Assembly (NCBI GenBank): GCA_029216955.1
Contig: JANAVB010029819.1
Coordinates: 30,228,204 to 30,292,203, forward strand
DNA: 64,000 bases
Origin: Iris pallida
Lineage: Eukaryota > Streptophyta > Magnoliopsida > Asparagales > Iridaceae
Direction of reading: 5' to 3'
Positions 36,358-48,689 of this stretch are shown here, piece by piece. Within the stretch, counting starts at the first letter, position 1. Every line of letters begins with the position of its first letter. Position numbers and translations under genes: made by a program. The notes beneath the pieces are model-generated. The model made no database searches and was not told the origin of the DNA. It saw nothing but the letters and a program-made list of their open reading frames with translations.

Positions 36358-36829
36358 ATTGGTGTCAGAGCTCTAGGCTCAATTTTCTCAGGACGGTTGC
36401 TTCATTTCAATTCAAAAGAGTTGCCCACTACCAATCAAATCACTCTTGTCTCTACTCGATGCTGCACTGGATGTTCCATACAATAAGTCTAATACAAATT
36501 ATGTAATTTTACCGTATGTTGTTTTGGAAATTACATGATGTTTGCTGCAAAAGTCGTGAAAGGTTTGTTGCTGCAAGTGCAACAAGTTACGCGATGTGAA
36601 TTCATGGATTTGTTGCTGCGAATGCAATATGTTGCGAATTGTAATTTGAGATGTTCGTCGTTTGCAACGATCGATATAAGAAATGTTGGTTGTATCGATA
36701 TAATGAAAGTCGTGGAATGTTGCTGCAGCAATTGTCACGCATTGATTATAAATGATGTGTTGCAAGGAAAATGAAAGTAGATATCGAATGTGTTGAACAG
36801 ATTCATATATTGGCTTTGAATGTCGAAAG

Positions 36830-37005
36830 ATGAATCATTGCAGGAGGTGCAATAGATGTCAAAAATGAAATGTTGTATGATGTGCAATGTGTGTCGGAAG
36901 TAAATTGTTGCACGTGGTGCAATGCATGTCAAAGTAATCGTTGCACAGAGTGCAATGAATATTGGAAATAAATCATTACATACTGTGCAACGGGTGGAAC
37001 TGAAA
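36830..37005. repeat. TTGCA..GTGCAA repeat cluster
   Basis: About four imperfect units of roughly 46 bp centred on a small inverted motif: TTGCAGGAGGTGCAA, TTGCACGTGGTGCAA, TTGCACAGAGTGCAA and TTACATACTGTGCAA. Each can form a short hairpin. Related TTGCTGCAAGTGCAA words occur upstream, near 36560-36630. Confidence 0.65.
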
Positions 37006-37539
37006 TCATAAATCGAGAGAAACAAAATAGGTTCGGTTGTGCACCGAGCTTGTGTTGGAAAATAAATACATTAGACGAGTTATGTTGGATTTTGGTTGAT
37101 CAAAAAGTTACGGTTGTGATCAGCATGATCACTGCAGAAAGCTTGAGTCAGAATAGATTGTTGGTTCATTCAGAGTTTGTTACGTCAGAAATTATATTGG
37201 TTTTCGAGTGGTATATGGTATACCACCGGTACGATGAATGGCTCGATTCTGAGTGGTATATGCAATACCACTTGTGCGATGGGTTGCATCGACGAGTTGT
37301 GATAATTGCAGAAGATTCATCCGCAACGGACGGGATAACACCAAGATCGATTGAGAATTTGTATGACGGCATATTGATGCAAGTGTTCTTCGATGATGAT
37401 CGGTTAGAATGGTATGGCGGGGCTTGTATCATTGAATGTTATGTCGATTAAAAATTTATATGTCGGTTGAATGACGGAAACTAGCAAAATGATTATGCCT
37501 TGAGGCAACAATCGGATCGGCCAGATAGGAAACTTGAAA

Positions 37540-37755
37540 CATTATAATCGAACCGTACGACTTATGAGCTCGATAAAAATATTACATGATACAAATTATA
37601 ATCGAATCATACGACTTACGATCTCGACAAAAATGTTAGAATACGTGAATGGTAATCGAATCACACGACTTGCGATCTCGATAGAAATGTTGGGCGAGGC
37701 AGAATATAATCGGATCGCACGATGTGCGACTACGATGAAAAGTTGGTTGATGCTG
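37540..37755. repeat. 54-bp tandem repeat, four units, frame preserving
   Basis: Four units of exactly 18 codons read in one frame, each starting YNR or NR with an R-L pair and an S-K-M/S-I-M core. Example starts are YNRTVRL, YNRIIRL, GNRITRL and YNRIARC. The nucleotide core is ATAATCGAATC.TACGACTT. The open frame (37534-37806) follows from the repeat period being a multiple of three and is not itself evidence for a gene. Confidence 0.7.
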
Positions 37756-39653
37756 ATAAATAGTGCCCAAGAGAGAGTTTGTAACGTTATGACAAAACTC
37801 ATTTGAGTATGACTGAAAAATATACGAAACTTAGAGGGCGAGATCGTATGACTTGAGGGTTCGATGTTGGATAATCGGTAACTCAGTTACGTGATCAAAG
37901 TATAGCGGGATGCAGCGAATCGAAAAACGAGTTGATGCATATGGAAAGGTTTGTTGAGAACTTGGATGTATGCAATGCGAGTTAAGTTGACGTTGATGCA
38001 GATTTAAAGCTGACCATCGCACTATCGAAATTGATATGAACTATCAAAATCAATACGCCAAGAAACGTTAGCACGAAATGAAAACACACAATAGGGTAGG
38101 CCTACGATATCGAGATTTTTGGAAACGACAATACGAGGGTGTCAACCTGGTTGATCGTAAACTTTGTGATTGATTAGGGCGAGACTACAAGGTCATCGAC
38201 GGTCGTCATAATTCTTATAGCATCTCGGATGTTGACCATAGGTAGAAAGGCTTGAACTCGATAGGAGTGGATGTTTCGTAAGTTGCAAAATTTTTCAACG
38301 GTAGTGCATGAGTTAGTCGGAGGCTAGTTGCGCATCAGTTGCCCTGATAGAATGGTTATGTACGGTTGGGTAGTTGCATAGAAAATCGTCGAAACGTGAT
38401 TTTGCTACGAAATAAGATATAGAATGGTTCGTAGTAAACTGTCCTTCGGTGATGATCTATAATTATCGAGCGTAGCTTCGGGGCAGCTGACCCTAGAAGA
38501 CTTGACCGCCAAATCAATTTAAATGTTGCAGACCGTAAGATGACCTATGTGTTGTCGCATACAAAATTGCATCGGTAACAAATATAGTGTGGTGCATGTT
38601 GACAATAAGTCTAGGCGTTCAAAAATTGTTGGAACAGCTTTTGATTGAGAATGATGTAGCTAGTTTTTGAGTATTCATCGGATGAATACTTGAATGGTTA
38701 TATTGGTCGACGATCGAACTAGAAATTCACCAACGACTTTGGTGATTCGAATAGTCGATTGTGAGAGTCGTGCTATGCACAAGAGAGAACGATAAGGGAA
38801 TTACTTACGAGTTATGTCGCTAAATTTGGTTCCACCTTACAATTGAGCTTGCGTGAATCGAACTTATATTCGATGTTGCGAGACGAACGAGTTTAGGATT
38901 TGGCTAGAAGTTTCCTACTCGATGGGTATCGAACGTAAGGCGTGTCGTAAAGACCTTCCTGCTAAGTCGGTCGTTGCCTTGAGCATTGTCGACTAAAAGT
39001 AAATTTGTGTTGGATAGATTGTGGCGTTTGTGCAATATCAATTTAAAGTTGTGTCGGAAGAATTTAAGCACGGTGTCTAGGTAAGTCACCTAGCGGACGT
39101 AGTCCTGAATGTTGATGCTTTTGCAAGTCAACAAAAGAGAATCATGTCGAGATAAGGTACGAAGTGAAACTTCAAAAATAAGTTGGGTAGCGACATCGAA
39201 TTCAGGGCGTTGCGGAGACTCGTTGTGATCGGATGCGTGATGGCTTGACACAAAGCATAGAATTGATAGTCCCGCTGAAACTTACAAAGTGAGAAATACG
39301 ATTTTTGAATCGCATCATGTGCCTTGACTTTTGTTGGATGATCACGTATGTACCAATATGAATATGCAATAGAATTGCGAGAACATAGGCTAGAGCCCAT
39401 GTCTGATCGAGAGTGCAAGATGGCAAGTAATTGAGAATAAGAAGTTACATGTTAGCATTGTTCCGATATCCTACAACTAAGCTTGGCTGAAATATATATA
39501 TTGGTTGGACGCCTAAAATATGTTTATGATTCCAAACTAAGTTGTGTGATCCTAACGATAGTGAGACGAGATCGTGGAACGATCTAGTGAAACCTTTGGA
39601 AATTTAGTGTTAGTTTCGTTTCGAAGACGAACCGTATTTTGAGTGGTATATTA

Positions 39654-40293
39654 TATAATGCCCCGCTCCGTACGGTGCATTATGCTGAGTCGTTGACTAG
39701 AAGAGTTGCGTTGACCCGATTACGTATCGATGCAAATCGATACAAAGAGTTACGTTGTCTCGAGAGATGCATCGAGTCGGATAGTTACATTGACCCGAGG
39801 AACGCATCGAGTAAGATCGATACAAGTGTTAAGTTGGCCCAAGAAAAAGCAGTGAGTCGGTTCGAAGATTCTAAGAAATCGAATCGACACAAGGCAATTG
39901 ACCAAATCGAATAAGTATTGATTTTAGTTGGTTTCGTGTGCAGGCTATACGTTTATGCTGAAAAATTAGAGGTCGACATTTTGCCTTATTCAGAAAGGGG
40001 TCCGTGAAACCAATCGTCGCCTTGCGACGGACTGAGGCATTGGCACGGTAAGACAAATCGGACGTATAATTTAATAAAGCACGAAGAGCTCGAATGTCTA
40101 TGTCAGGAGAGTTGGCCGTGCAACGAAGTTATAAAATCGAGCCGCAATGGCTCGATGAAATGATAAGGCATATCGACTCAAATTGGGGGGACATTGACTT
40201 CTCTTTCCTACTCCTTCATGTCTAAGTAAAATATATATCATTTTATGATGAGTTAACCTATCGAGACCACGGGCATGGCTCGATAGAGAGATA
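39654..40293 (+). repeat. 3' LTR of the LARD-like element, first part
   Basis: Matches 33925 onward from TATAATGCCCCG to GATAGAGAGATA. It is interrupted at 40293 by CACTA-2. The uninterrupted 5' LTR shows the empty site GATAGAGAGATAAACATAGC at about 34554-34573. Confidence 0.93.
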
Positions 40294-40680
40294 CACTACC
40301 AAAATACAGTCAATTAGCGACGACACATTAGCGATGGATATTTTCCGTCGGCATTAGCAACATATTTGCGACAAATAGCCGATGGAGTACCAACGACAAG
40401 CCGATACATATTTTATTTTATTTTAAAGGGGAGAAAAGGTTGCTCATCCGTCGCTAGGGCATCGAAGGTATAGCGACGGATAAGCAGCCGTCGCTATGCA
40501 GTCGATTATTTGGCAGGAATTGTTGGAAGAAGTGGCGGGACAATTCTTCGACTACGTAGCGACGGATATTCTGTCGGCAAGTATCCAAAAGAGCGATGGA
40601 CTAGCGACGGATAAATTCTGATGCGAATTCGTCGCTAAATATACCACCCAGACTCAAATTGAAATGACGGGAGGAACTTT
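40294..40680. repeat. Left subterminal repeats of CACTA-2
   Basis: The short motif TAGCGACGG and its complement CCGTCGCTA recur many times in both orientations. In the En/Spm family such motifs are the binding sites of the TNPA protein, so that role is inferred here. Confidence 0.85.
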
Positions 40681-41100
40681 TCATTCCCTCCAAATTTCAC
40701 TCTTTCTTCTCTCTCTCTCTCTCTCCCGCGGCGGTCGGCGACCTCCCTCTCCTCTCTCTATCTCCCGCAGGCGGCGGTGATCGGCGACCTCTCCTCTCTC
40801 TCTCCCAAAGGTAATCCCCTCTCTCTCTCTCTCTCTTGCGCGGTGGTCGTGGGTGTGCGTCGGGGGCTGCGGGGGCGGCAGAGACTGAGGGGGCGACGGG
40901 TGGGTCGGGGGCTGGGGGCGGAGGGTGGTGGTGGGGGGTGGGAGGGGTACGCTGGCGCACGCGGGGCTGCGGGCGGCGGCGGGGGGCAGCGCGCTCCGGG
41001 GCAGCGGGGGGCAGCGGGGGTGGCGCGCGCAGGGCAGCACGGGGCTGGTGGGGCGGCGGAGGGTGGGAGGGGTACGCTAGGGTTTGTAAGTGTAAGTAGT
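40681..41100 (+). promoter_or_regulatory. GC-rich, CpG-dense 5' region of CACTA-2
   Basis: CT microsatellites, then a strongly G-rich tract (40850-41080) unlike the AT-rich surroundings. It lies between the subterminal repeats and the transposase gene, where the En/Spm promoter and GC-rich first exon sit. Promoter function is inferred. The Gly/Arg-rich frames here arise from GGC/GGG runs and are not genes. Confidence 0.5.
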
Positions 41101-41159
41101 AGTAATTATCCTAGTTTAAGAAATAGGATGAGAAAGTCTATTGCTTTATATATATATAT

Positions 41160-41412
41160 TTAAAATGCAATATGACAAACCCTAGTTTAAGAAATAGGAT
41201 ATATAAAGAAAATGCAATATGACAAACCCTAGTCTTAGCCATATGGAGTTCAACAAAAGAAAATGCAATATAACAAACCGTAGTCTTAGCCACATGGAGC
41301 TCAACAAAAGAAAATACAATATGACAAACCCTAGTCTTAGCCACATGGAGTTCAACAAAAGAAAATACAATATGATAAACCCTAGTTTAAGAAATAGGAT
41401 GAGAAAGTCTAT

Positions 41413-41458
<46 letters not shown>

Positions 41459-41460
41459 AT
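41160..41460. repeat. 51-bp tandem repeat plus (TA)n
   Basis: Units starting GAAAATGCAATATGACAAAC at 41208, 41259, 41310 and 41361 give an exact 51-bp period. The flanking phrase TTTAAGAAATAGGATGAGAA occurs both before and after the array, and each ends in a TA run (41144-41160, 41419-41457). Confidence 0.9.
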
Positions 41461-41464
41461 CAAG

Positions 41465-42215
41465 GTTCAAAGTATCGGTATCGGAATCGGTATCGGACTT
41501 TTCCTATGAGTATATTGGTATCGGTGATATCGGTAGTATCGACAGTTTCGGATCGGTGTATCGAATTTTTTGGTATTGGGAAACAAATAATTATCGATAG
41601 TATCGGATCCTTTTACATGCTTTTACAACCTTATTATGCTTTCAACCTAGGTTCACAATATCGGTATCGGAATCGGTATCAAACTATTCCTATGTTGTTT
41701 AATTTTCTTTGCCGAATTGACCGGAACAAAGACCCCCAATGTCGGCATCGGTCAATATTTGGTATCGGTCGGTATCGGATCGGAACAAGCCAAACCGTAT
41801 CGGTATCGGCCGTATCAGATCGGTATCGGCCGATACTTTAAACCATGATATATATAAAAAATATATATATTTACTGACTCGTCAAGTTGAACCGTGTATA
41901 ACATGCTCGACGCTTTAGAGGAATCATTTGGACTTAGTGGACTATCGAACTATCGGTATCGGTATCGCACTATCGGTATCGGACTATCGGTATTGGTATC
42001 GCACTATCGGTATCGGTATCGAACTATCGGTATCGGTATCGAACTATCGGTATCGCTAGCGGACTATCGGACTATCGATATCGGTATCGAACTATCGGTA
42101 TCGCACTATCGGTATCGTTATCGCACTATCGGTATCGGACTATCGGTATCGGTATCGCACTATCGGTATCGGTATCGGTATCGAACTATCGGTATCGGTA
42201 TCGGTATCGCACTAA
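41465..42215. repeat. GGTATC hexamer minisatellite
   Basis: Dense GGTATC hexamers. At 41950-42210 they form higher-order units such as CACTATCGGTATCGGTATCG. This makes a chance frame of Tyr-Arg or Ile-Gly repeats. The array lies upstream of the transposase ATG, in a 5' UTR or first intron position. Confidence 0.92.
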
Positions 42216-42319
42216 GTATATCCGACCTATATACTAGTGGATCCACCAGTTACATAATTATATATATACTAATTATGTTTAGTTTGTCTTACGATACAGA
42301 TTTTCACATCCAATCTGTG

Positions 42320-45300
42320 ATGGATCGTTATTTCGTTGATCGTACATGGATGTACAAACGACAACACGAGAGCAGAATAGGTGTGAGTGACAATTTTCAG
42401 GCAGGCGTGGAAGTGTTTCTTAAGTATGCCATGAGCAAAGCTTAGTATATGGATGGTAACAAAATCAAGTGTCCATGTCCTAATTGTCACAATAGACGTT
42501 ACGAAGAAGTGGTGAGTGTAAGAGATCATTTGACCCATAAGGGTTTCGTACGTGATTACGGCCTGTGGTCATTGTAAGATGAACTATATGCGGAAAGACA
42601 GGTTGCGAATGCTGCTAGTTATGCTTTTGATGATAATGCTGCAACGGATTTTGTCGTCGAAGACGACGAATACTCGGTTGATTATGGAGACCTGCAGAAC
42701 CTTGCACGAGATATGGTGTACGACGCGGCAGGGCCTAATTTTGATACGAAGGATCCTAATCCCGAGGCGAAGGAGTTCTATGATATGTTTCAGGATGCTG
42801 AAACTTCTTTATATCATGGTTGTGAGCCAAATTCTGTACTGTCAGTGATGATACGGTTGTTGAACATAAAGTCCAATTTTAACTTGCCACAAACTTGCTA
42901 CGATCGGATTATACAACTAATCAAGGAGGTGTTACAGAAGGAATCAAAAGAGCTTCCAAAAAACTTCTACAAGTCGAAGATGATGGTCCGACAACTGGGA
43001 CTTGGGTATAAGAAGATAGATTGTTGTTGCAACGGATGCATGTTGTATTACAAGAAGAACAAGGATATAGAAAGTTGCAGCTTTTGTAATGCGGATCGTT
43101 ACAAGCCAGTCAGGGAAAAATAAAAGTCGACTAGAAAATGACGTCCTTACAAGTATATATATTACTTGTCGATCACGAAGCGCTTGCAGAGGATGTATAT
43201 GTCTCAGAATACAGTAGAACACATGACGTGGCACAACGAAAAACGCATAAAAGACGATGGAGAATTGTCACATCCTTCGGATGGAGAGGCGTGGAAATAT
43301 TTTGATTTGCGTCATCCAGATTTTGCTGCAGAGCCTAGAAATGTACGTCTGGGGCTATGTTCTGATGGCTTCGCCCCTTTCGGGCAGTCGGGATCTCAAT
43401 ACTCCTGCTGGCCGGTTATTCTGACCCCTTACAATCTGCCACCATGGATGTGTATGAAGACTCCTTATATGTTCTTGACAGCTATCATACCGGGTCCCAA
43501 AAATCCGACGAAGAATATCGATATATATTTACAGCCATTGGTGGATGAGCTGAAACAGCTGTGGGAGATCGGCGTCGCGACCTATAATATTTCCAGGAAA
43601 AAGAACTTTCAGATGAGAGCTTCACTGATATGGACAATCAATAATTTTCTCGCATACGGTATGCTGTCGGGATAGAGTACTCACGGCACCATGTCTTGTC
43701 CGATATGCATGAAAAATAGTAAGGCGTTTCGCCTTAAGCATGGAGAAAAAAGTTCTTTCTTCGATTGTCATCGTCAATTTCTGCCCGTGAGTCATCCTTG
43801 GAGAAAGAACAAGGACGCGTTCAGAGCTGGAAAACAAGAATTTTCTTATCCGCCTGCCAGATTATCGGGATACGATATTTGGGAAGATGTGAAGGACTTG
43901 CCCACTGTAATGGAAGATCCATCGAACAATCGTGTCGATGGGTTCGGACAAAGACATGACTAGACCAAACGGAGTATCTTCTGGGAGTTACTTTACTAGA
44001 AAGATAATCTGATAAGGCATAATCATGATGTTATGCATATCGAAAAGAATGTGTTCGATAATGTCTTCAATACCGTCATGGATATTAAAGGAAAGACGAA
44101 GAACAATCCCAAAGCAAGACAAGATATTGCCATGATATGCAAGCATCCTTATCTGAACTTGATACAAAGGCGAGCTGGTGGACAATTAAGTAAGCCGATA
44201 GCACAATACACATTGAGCAAGGAAGATAGATTAATAATCTGCAAGTGGGTATCTACTTTAAGATTTCCTGACGGCTATGTGTCGAATTTGTCTAGATGCG
44301 TTGATCTCAATGAACGCAAGCTAACGGGAATAAAGAGTCATGACTGCCACGTGTTTATGGAAAGATTACTGCCCATTGCTTTGAAAGAGTTGTTGCCTTC
44401 TGTTGTGTGGGTTCCGTTGGCCGAACTATCTATATTCTTTAGGGATATTTGTTTAACTAAGTTGACTGTGCAACACATGGTTGAACTTGAGGAGAAGATT
44501 ATCTTAACAATTTATAAGTTGGAGAAAATATTTCCTCCTAGCTTCTTCGACAGCATGGAGCATCTACCGATTCATCTAGCATACGAAGCCCATGTCGGTG
44601 CATCTGTTCTTTATCGATGGTTGTACCCATTTGAAAGGTACATAAAAATTGATATAATTTAAGTTAAATTTCAGTGGGTTTTAAAATTCATTCTTAATTC
44701 TCAAGATAATTTGTCTCTCTAGATACCTACACCATTTAAAGAAGAAAGTTGGCAACAAGGCTCATATAGAGGCTTCGATATGCGAAGCATATCTTATCGA
44801 AGAGGTGTCAAACTTTTGTTCCATTTATTTCGATACTCATGTTAAGACAAATCGAAATAGACCTCAAAGGAATGACGAGGACGTTGAGGATGGAGGTTTA
44901 TTCAATGTAAAGGGCAAGCCTGTTGGGGCTAATAAAAAATGGTGGTTGACTGACGACGAGTATGATGCCGCTCATCGATATGTCTTGTTAAACTGTGACA
45001 TACAAGAAGTAAAAGATTTGGAGAAGTAAGTCTGTACACTTTCACTCGTTATAATCTCTAATTTGATGAAGTAAGTGACAACACTTATATATTCTTATTT
45101 TCTCTAATAGTGTATTTAGAGATGAAGTCAAAATAAGGACACCCGATATTACCGATGAGGGACTTCAAAGAGAGGTTGATTGTACATTTCTATTATGGTT
45201 TCGCAAATACGTAAGTAACTGAGATTATAATTGAGGTTAATTTTATATATTCTTATAAAATATGTAAGTAACTGAGATTATAAATATTAGTTTACAGGTT

Positions 45301-46179
45301 TTATTGCCTGAAACAACACTAACTAATGAGATTGTTCGTTATGTGGCATTGGGACCGAAGAAGCAAACAAAGACTTGGCCAGGCTATGTCGTTAATGGCT
45401 TTAGGTTTAAGGCAACTCAGAATGCTATAAATGTCAAAGTTGTTAATGACGGCATCAGTACCAAGGATTCCGGTGTTTGCATAAGAGGCACCATCTACGA
45501 CAACGAACCGGACTTTGACTATTATGGAGTGCTTCGGGATATTGTAGATTTACAATATACTGGCCCATATGATATGCATATTGTGATGTTCAAATGTGAG
45601 TGGTTCGATACGACACCAAATATCGGTTGGAGAATCGATAAACAATTTGGATTTGTCGATATAAATCATCACATGAGGTATAGAGGGTCCGATACATTTG
45701 CGATAGCAAATCAGGCTGTTCAAGTCTACTATACAAGCTACCCAAGGTGTCGTAGAGATCGATTTGACTGGTGGGCAGTATACAAGATTAAATCTAGAAA
45801 TACATTCAACGTTGGAGACCCAGCATACCAAGAGGACCAGATCGAAAAGTCCCAATACTTGGGACAACACTTGGATATAATGGATGTTGAAGATATTATT
45901 GAGGAAAATAGAAGGGAGGAAGAGGTTGATACACAAGACTTAGCTGTCAACCCGGGGAAAAAGAGGCGTCTTGTCCCAACTATTGAGGCAGAAGAAAAAG
46001 AAGAAGAAGAAGAAGAAGAAGAAGAAGAAGAAGAAGAAGAAGAAAAAGAAGAAGAAGACGAATTGGATGGGGATGAGGATACAGATGAAATCGATGATGA
46101 AGATAAGGATGAGGATGAGGATGACGAGGAGGATGATGATGAAGACGCGGCCGAGGATGAGAACGAAGACGATGATTAG
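42320..46179 (+). pseudogene. CACTA-2 transposase (TNPD/TNP2-like), nonsense-decayed
   Basis: Exon 1 starts MDRYFVDRTWMYKR at 42320. It includes the N-terminal Cys/His motif CPCPNCH (about 42472-42492), then the TNP2 transposase core (ECMLYYK-like CNGCMLYYKK near 43030; PYNLPPWMCMK near 43428; CPICM near 43696; HDVMHIEKNVFDNVF near 44025-44070). Next comes the DUF4218-like part, ending YPFER at 44637. Introns fit GT-AG at 44638-44722, 45026-45110 and 45211-45297. The last exon has a DUF4216-like part and an acidic Glu/Asp tail from a GAA repeat, ending TAG at 46177-46179. Exon 1 stays in one frame over 2.3 kb. It is broken only by stops at 42443, 42572, 43121, 43136, 43673, 43961 and 43997. 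Confidence 0.9.
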
Positions 46180-46428
46180 GTTAAATACTGTTGTATATTA
46201 AAAGTACTTCCAATTAGGTGAATTAAGTTTGACCTCATAAAATCAATTACGTGAATTCATGTTTTTTTCGTTCGATTATTTACTTATTGCAGATGGCACT
46301 CCTAGTCTTTTTTGTCGCGGCGGCACTCGTCTCCCTACTGCTGGTATGTATATTTTAGTTTAGAATTTTATATTCATTTACACTTTTATATTGTTAATTA
46401 TGTTTATGTGTTCTATTTACAGGTTGTG

Positions 46429-48362
46429 ATGGCTGGCCGTGGTCGTGGTCGTGGTCCTGGTGGTGGTCGTGGTGCTGGTGCTGGTGGTGGTGGTGGTCGT
46501 GGTCGTGGTCGTAGTGGTGCTGGTGGTCGTGGTCATATTCAATCTTTTCGGGATGTGACCCCATCCAGCGAGCCCGACCCGGAGAGTACCCCGGGCATAC
46601 ACGTATCCCGCCGTCGATCGACAACTTCATCGAGGCATGAGTCTGGATCTGCTAGCGGATCCATTTTGCTATTGGACCCACCAGCGGATCCACCAGTGGA
46701 TCACCCAGTTACTGTACGGTGGGCCCCGGAGTACCCCCATACTCGGTTCCATCCGGTTAATGGGGAGTACATGCGCGGACCCGCGGATCCTCCGACGGTA
46801 CCAGAGAGGCCGAGAGGCGAGTTCCGACAAGAGCTATGGCCCGCGGGGACCTCGTAAGTAAATTTAAGATAATTTATTAAATTTCTTTTATTTATTCAAG
46901 TTAATATTCCAATCGTTTCTTCTTTGTAGGTTTTTTCCGTTTAATGTTGCCAGGGCTCCTGGAGAAATTATCAGGGCTAACTTCCATGGTCCCTAACTCA
47001 ACTTTTCGTCGGTGCCCCCAAACTTGAAGTACGTTTGGCTCGACGAGTTGAGGTTATATATTTATATCTTCAGGTTAATTATTAGTTACTCTTTAATCAA
47101 CCATTTTTTAAATTACGTAATAATTGAATTTGTATGTTAGACGACGTACTGGTGGCCCCCCATCGCGAGGATGCGATCCGCAGGACCTACAGAAGTGCTG
47201 CCTCGAAGAAGATACGGGATATGATTCATGACCTGAAAATGGGGCAGACGAGGCCGAATTGGATCCGGCAGGACTATTATGAGGACCTCTTAGATATGAT
47301 GAATACTCCTGCGTACAAGAAGAAATCAGAGTAGGCGAAAGCGAACCAACGGGCCGCGGGGCTTCATACGGGGGGATCAAGGCCCCACGCAGCAACGCTT
47401 GCAGATCTGGTGAGATACCGTAAATTTATTTCACTATCGAATTATGTATTATTAATATACGGAGTTAATTAAGTTCAACGAAAATTTCGTATGTAGACCC
47501 AACGGGCGATAAAGGAGGTAAGGGCGCCAGAATCGGTCACCATGCATGACGTGTTCTACCATACGCATAAGAGACGGAAGGACGGGAGCTTCGTCGACGA
47601 GAGGTACAAGTAGACTGATATAAGTACTTATGTTTATGAGATTTACGTTAGAATTAAAAGTAATCAGACTATAACTTAGGTAAACTTAGGATTCACACTT
47701 AACTTAGTGAAACATAGGATTTAGATTACAACTTAGGTAAATCTAATAATATAAACACATTCATTTGATAGGCTGTGTATCGTGAGGCCCTTAGTCGGGC
47801 TCAGTTAACTGACACCGAGGATGTCGGTGAAACGACTCCCGCCCGGACGCCCTTTTCTTTAGCCGCTCGCAACGACTTATTCGTAGATATCATCGGCGGC
47901 TTTAAGAAAGGGCACCTGTACGGAGTCGGCTCCCTAGGGCCGTTGCACATGGCGACTCAGAGATTTCTACCGACACCACCTCCTCCCGCGGCCCCGGCAG
48001 ACGATGATGTTAGGTAGCAGCTTACGCAGCTGCACGAGGCGGTATCGTCCTTGCGGAAGCAAATTGCTACGTACTTTCCGCCTCCGTCTGCTGCTGGTGT
48101 CGGTTCGTCTTCTACTGGTACCGGTCCGTCGACTGTAGCTCCCGATCCTTCTTCTGTCGGTCATCTTTCTTTCAACCCTGCTGCCCCTATGGTACCGCCT
48201 ACGACTGTGATGACACTCCTTGATCTCATGTCGCCAGAGCAGCTACGTGGACTTCCGAGCAGTGTCTTCGAAGGCTTGCCGTCGTACCTATTAGAGCAGT
48301 ATTTTCGTTGGACGCATGAGGGATTACCACCACCGGACAATCGAACTCCTCCTCCTCCTTGA
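46429..48362 (+). pseudogene. CACTA-2 TNPA-like gene (Transposase_24 type)
   Basis: The second En/Spm-type gene, read through several exons. The ATG at 46429 opens a Gly/Arg-rich N-terminus, then a Ser/Pro region up to a GTAAGT donor at 46854. Exon 2 starts after TTTGTAG at 46930 (FFPFNVARAPGEII). Exon 3 begins near 47139 (SAASKKIRDMIHDLK, WIRQDYYEDLLDMM) and is followed by a TAG. Another exon near 47496 has VFYHTHKRRKDGSFVDER, the signature of plant Transposase_24 proteins. The last exon starts near 47772 and runs to TGA 48360-48362 with a TAG at 48015. Related proteins bind the subterminal repeats. Exon borders are estimated. Confidence 0.8.
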
Positions 48363-48459
48363 AGTATTGTAATTAAGAAAATTTGGAATATTTATGGGAA
48401 TTTTGGAATATTTATGGGAATTTCGGATTATAACGATGGATATTAGTTTATTATTTCAT

Positions 48460-48650
48460 GATAATTGGTGTCTATTATATATTGGTTTGGTTTGGTCTAT
48501 GTGATTCTTGGATAATTGGTGTGAATTAAATTCGTATGTGCATATTTGGTCTATGTAATTCTTGGATAAGTGGTGTGCATTATATATTTGGTCTATGTGA
48601 TTGTTGGATAATTGGTGTGCATTATATATTGGTTTGGATTATGCATATTT
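48460..48650. repeat. Short repeat after the TNPA-like gene
   Basis: Imperfect repetition of 'GGTCTATGTGATTCTTGGATAA.TGGTGTG', about three copies roughly 45-55 bp apart, in the 3' flank. No function is evident. Confidence 0.7.
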
Positions 48651-48689
48651 TTGTGAACAGGGAAAGCGCTGTAATTTTTTTCAAAAAAA

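Larger units (their letters stand above)
36358..39653 (+). other. Noncoding internal region of the LARD-like element
   Basis: 3.3 kb with a Met-tRNA-type primer site (36360-36371) at its start and no recognisable gag, protease, RT or integrase on either strand. Longest frames are about 130 codons and lack an ATG near the start. Internal tandem repeats are listed separately. Elements of this layout depend on proteins from autonomous relatives. Confidence 0.75.

Noticed and set aside
37050..37451. 133-codon ORF in the LARD-like internal region
   Set aside because: Starts at TTG with no nearby ATG, has no recognisable domain, and lies in a noncoding element; possible chance frame.
40777..41163. 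Gly/Arg-rich and Pro-rich ORFs on both strands
   Set aside because: Open frames in a G-rich low-complexity tract; opposite-strand Pro/Arg frames arise from the same composition.
41465..42215. Possible CRISPR-like array
   Set aside because: Short hexamer repeats without unique spacers, in a plant transposon.
45971..46201. Poly-Lys ORF
   Set aside because: Shifted frame of the GAA repeat that encodes the acidic tail of the CACTA-2 transposase.
46394..46630. Minus-strand His/Asp or Thr-rich ORFs
   Set aside because: Complement of the Gly/Arg repeat of the TNPA-like gene.
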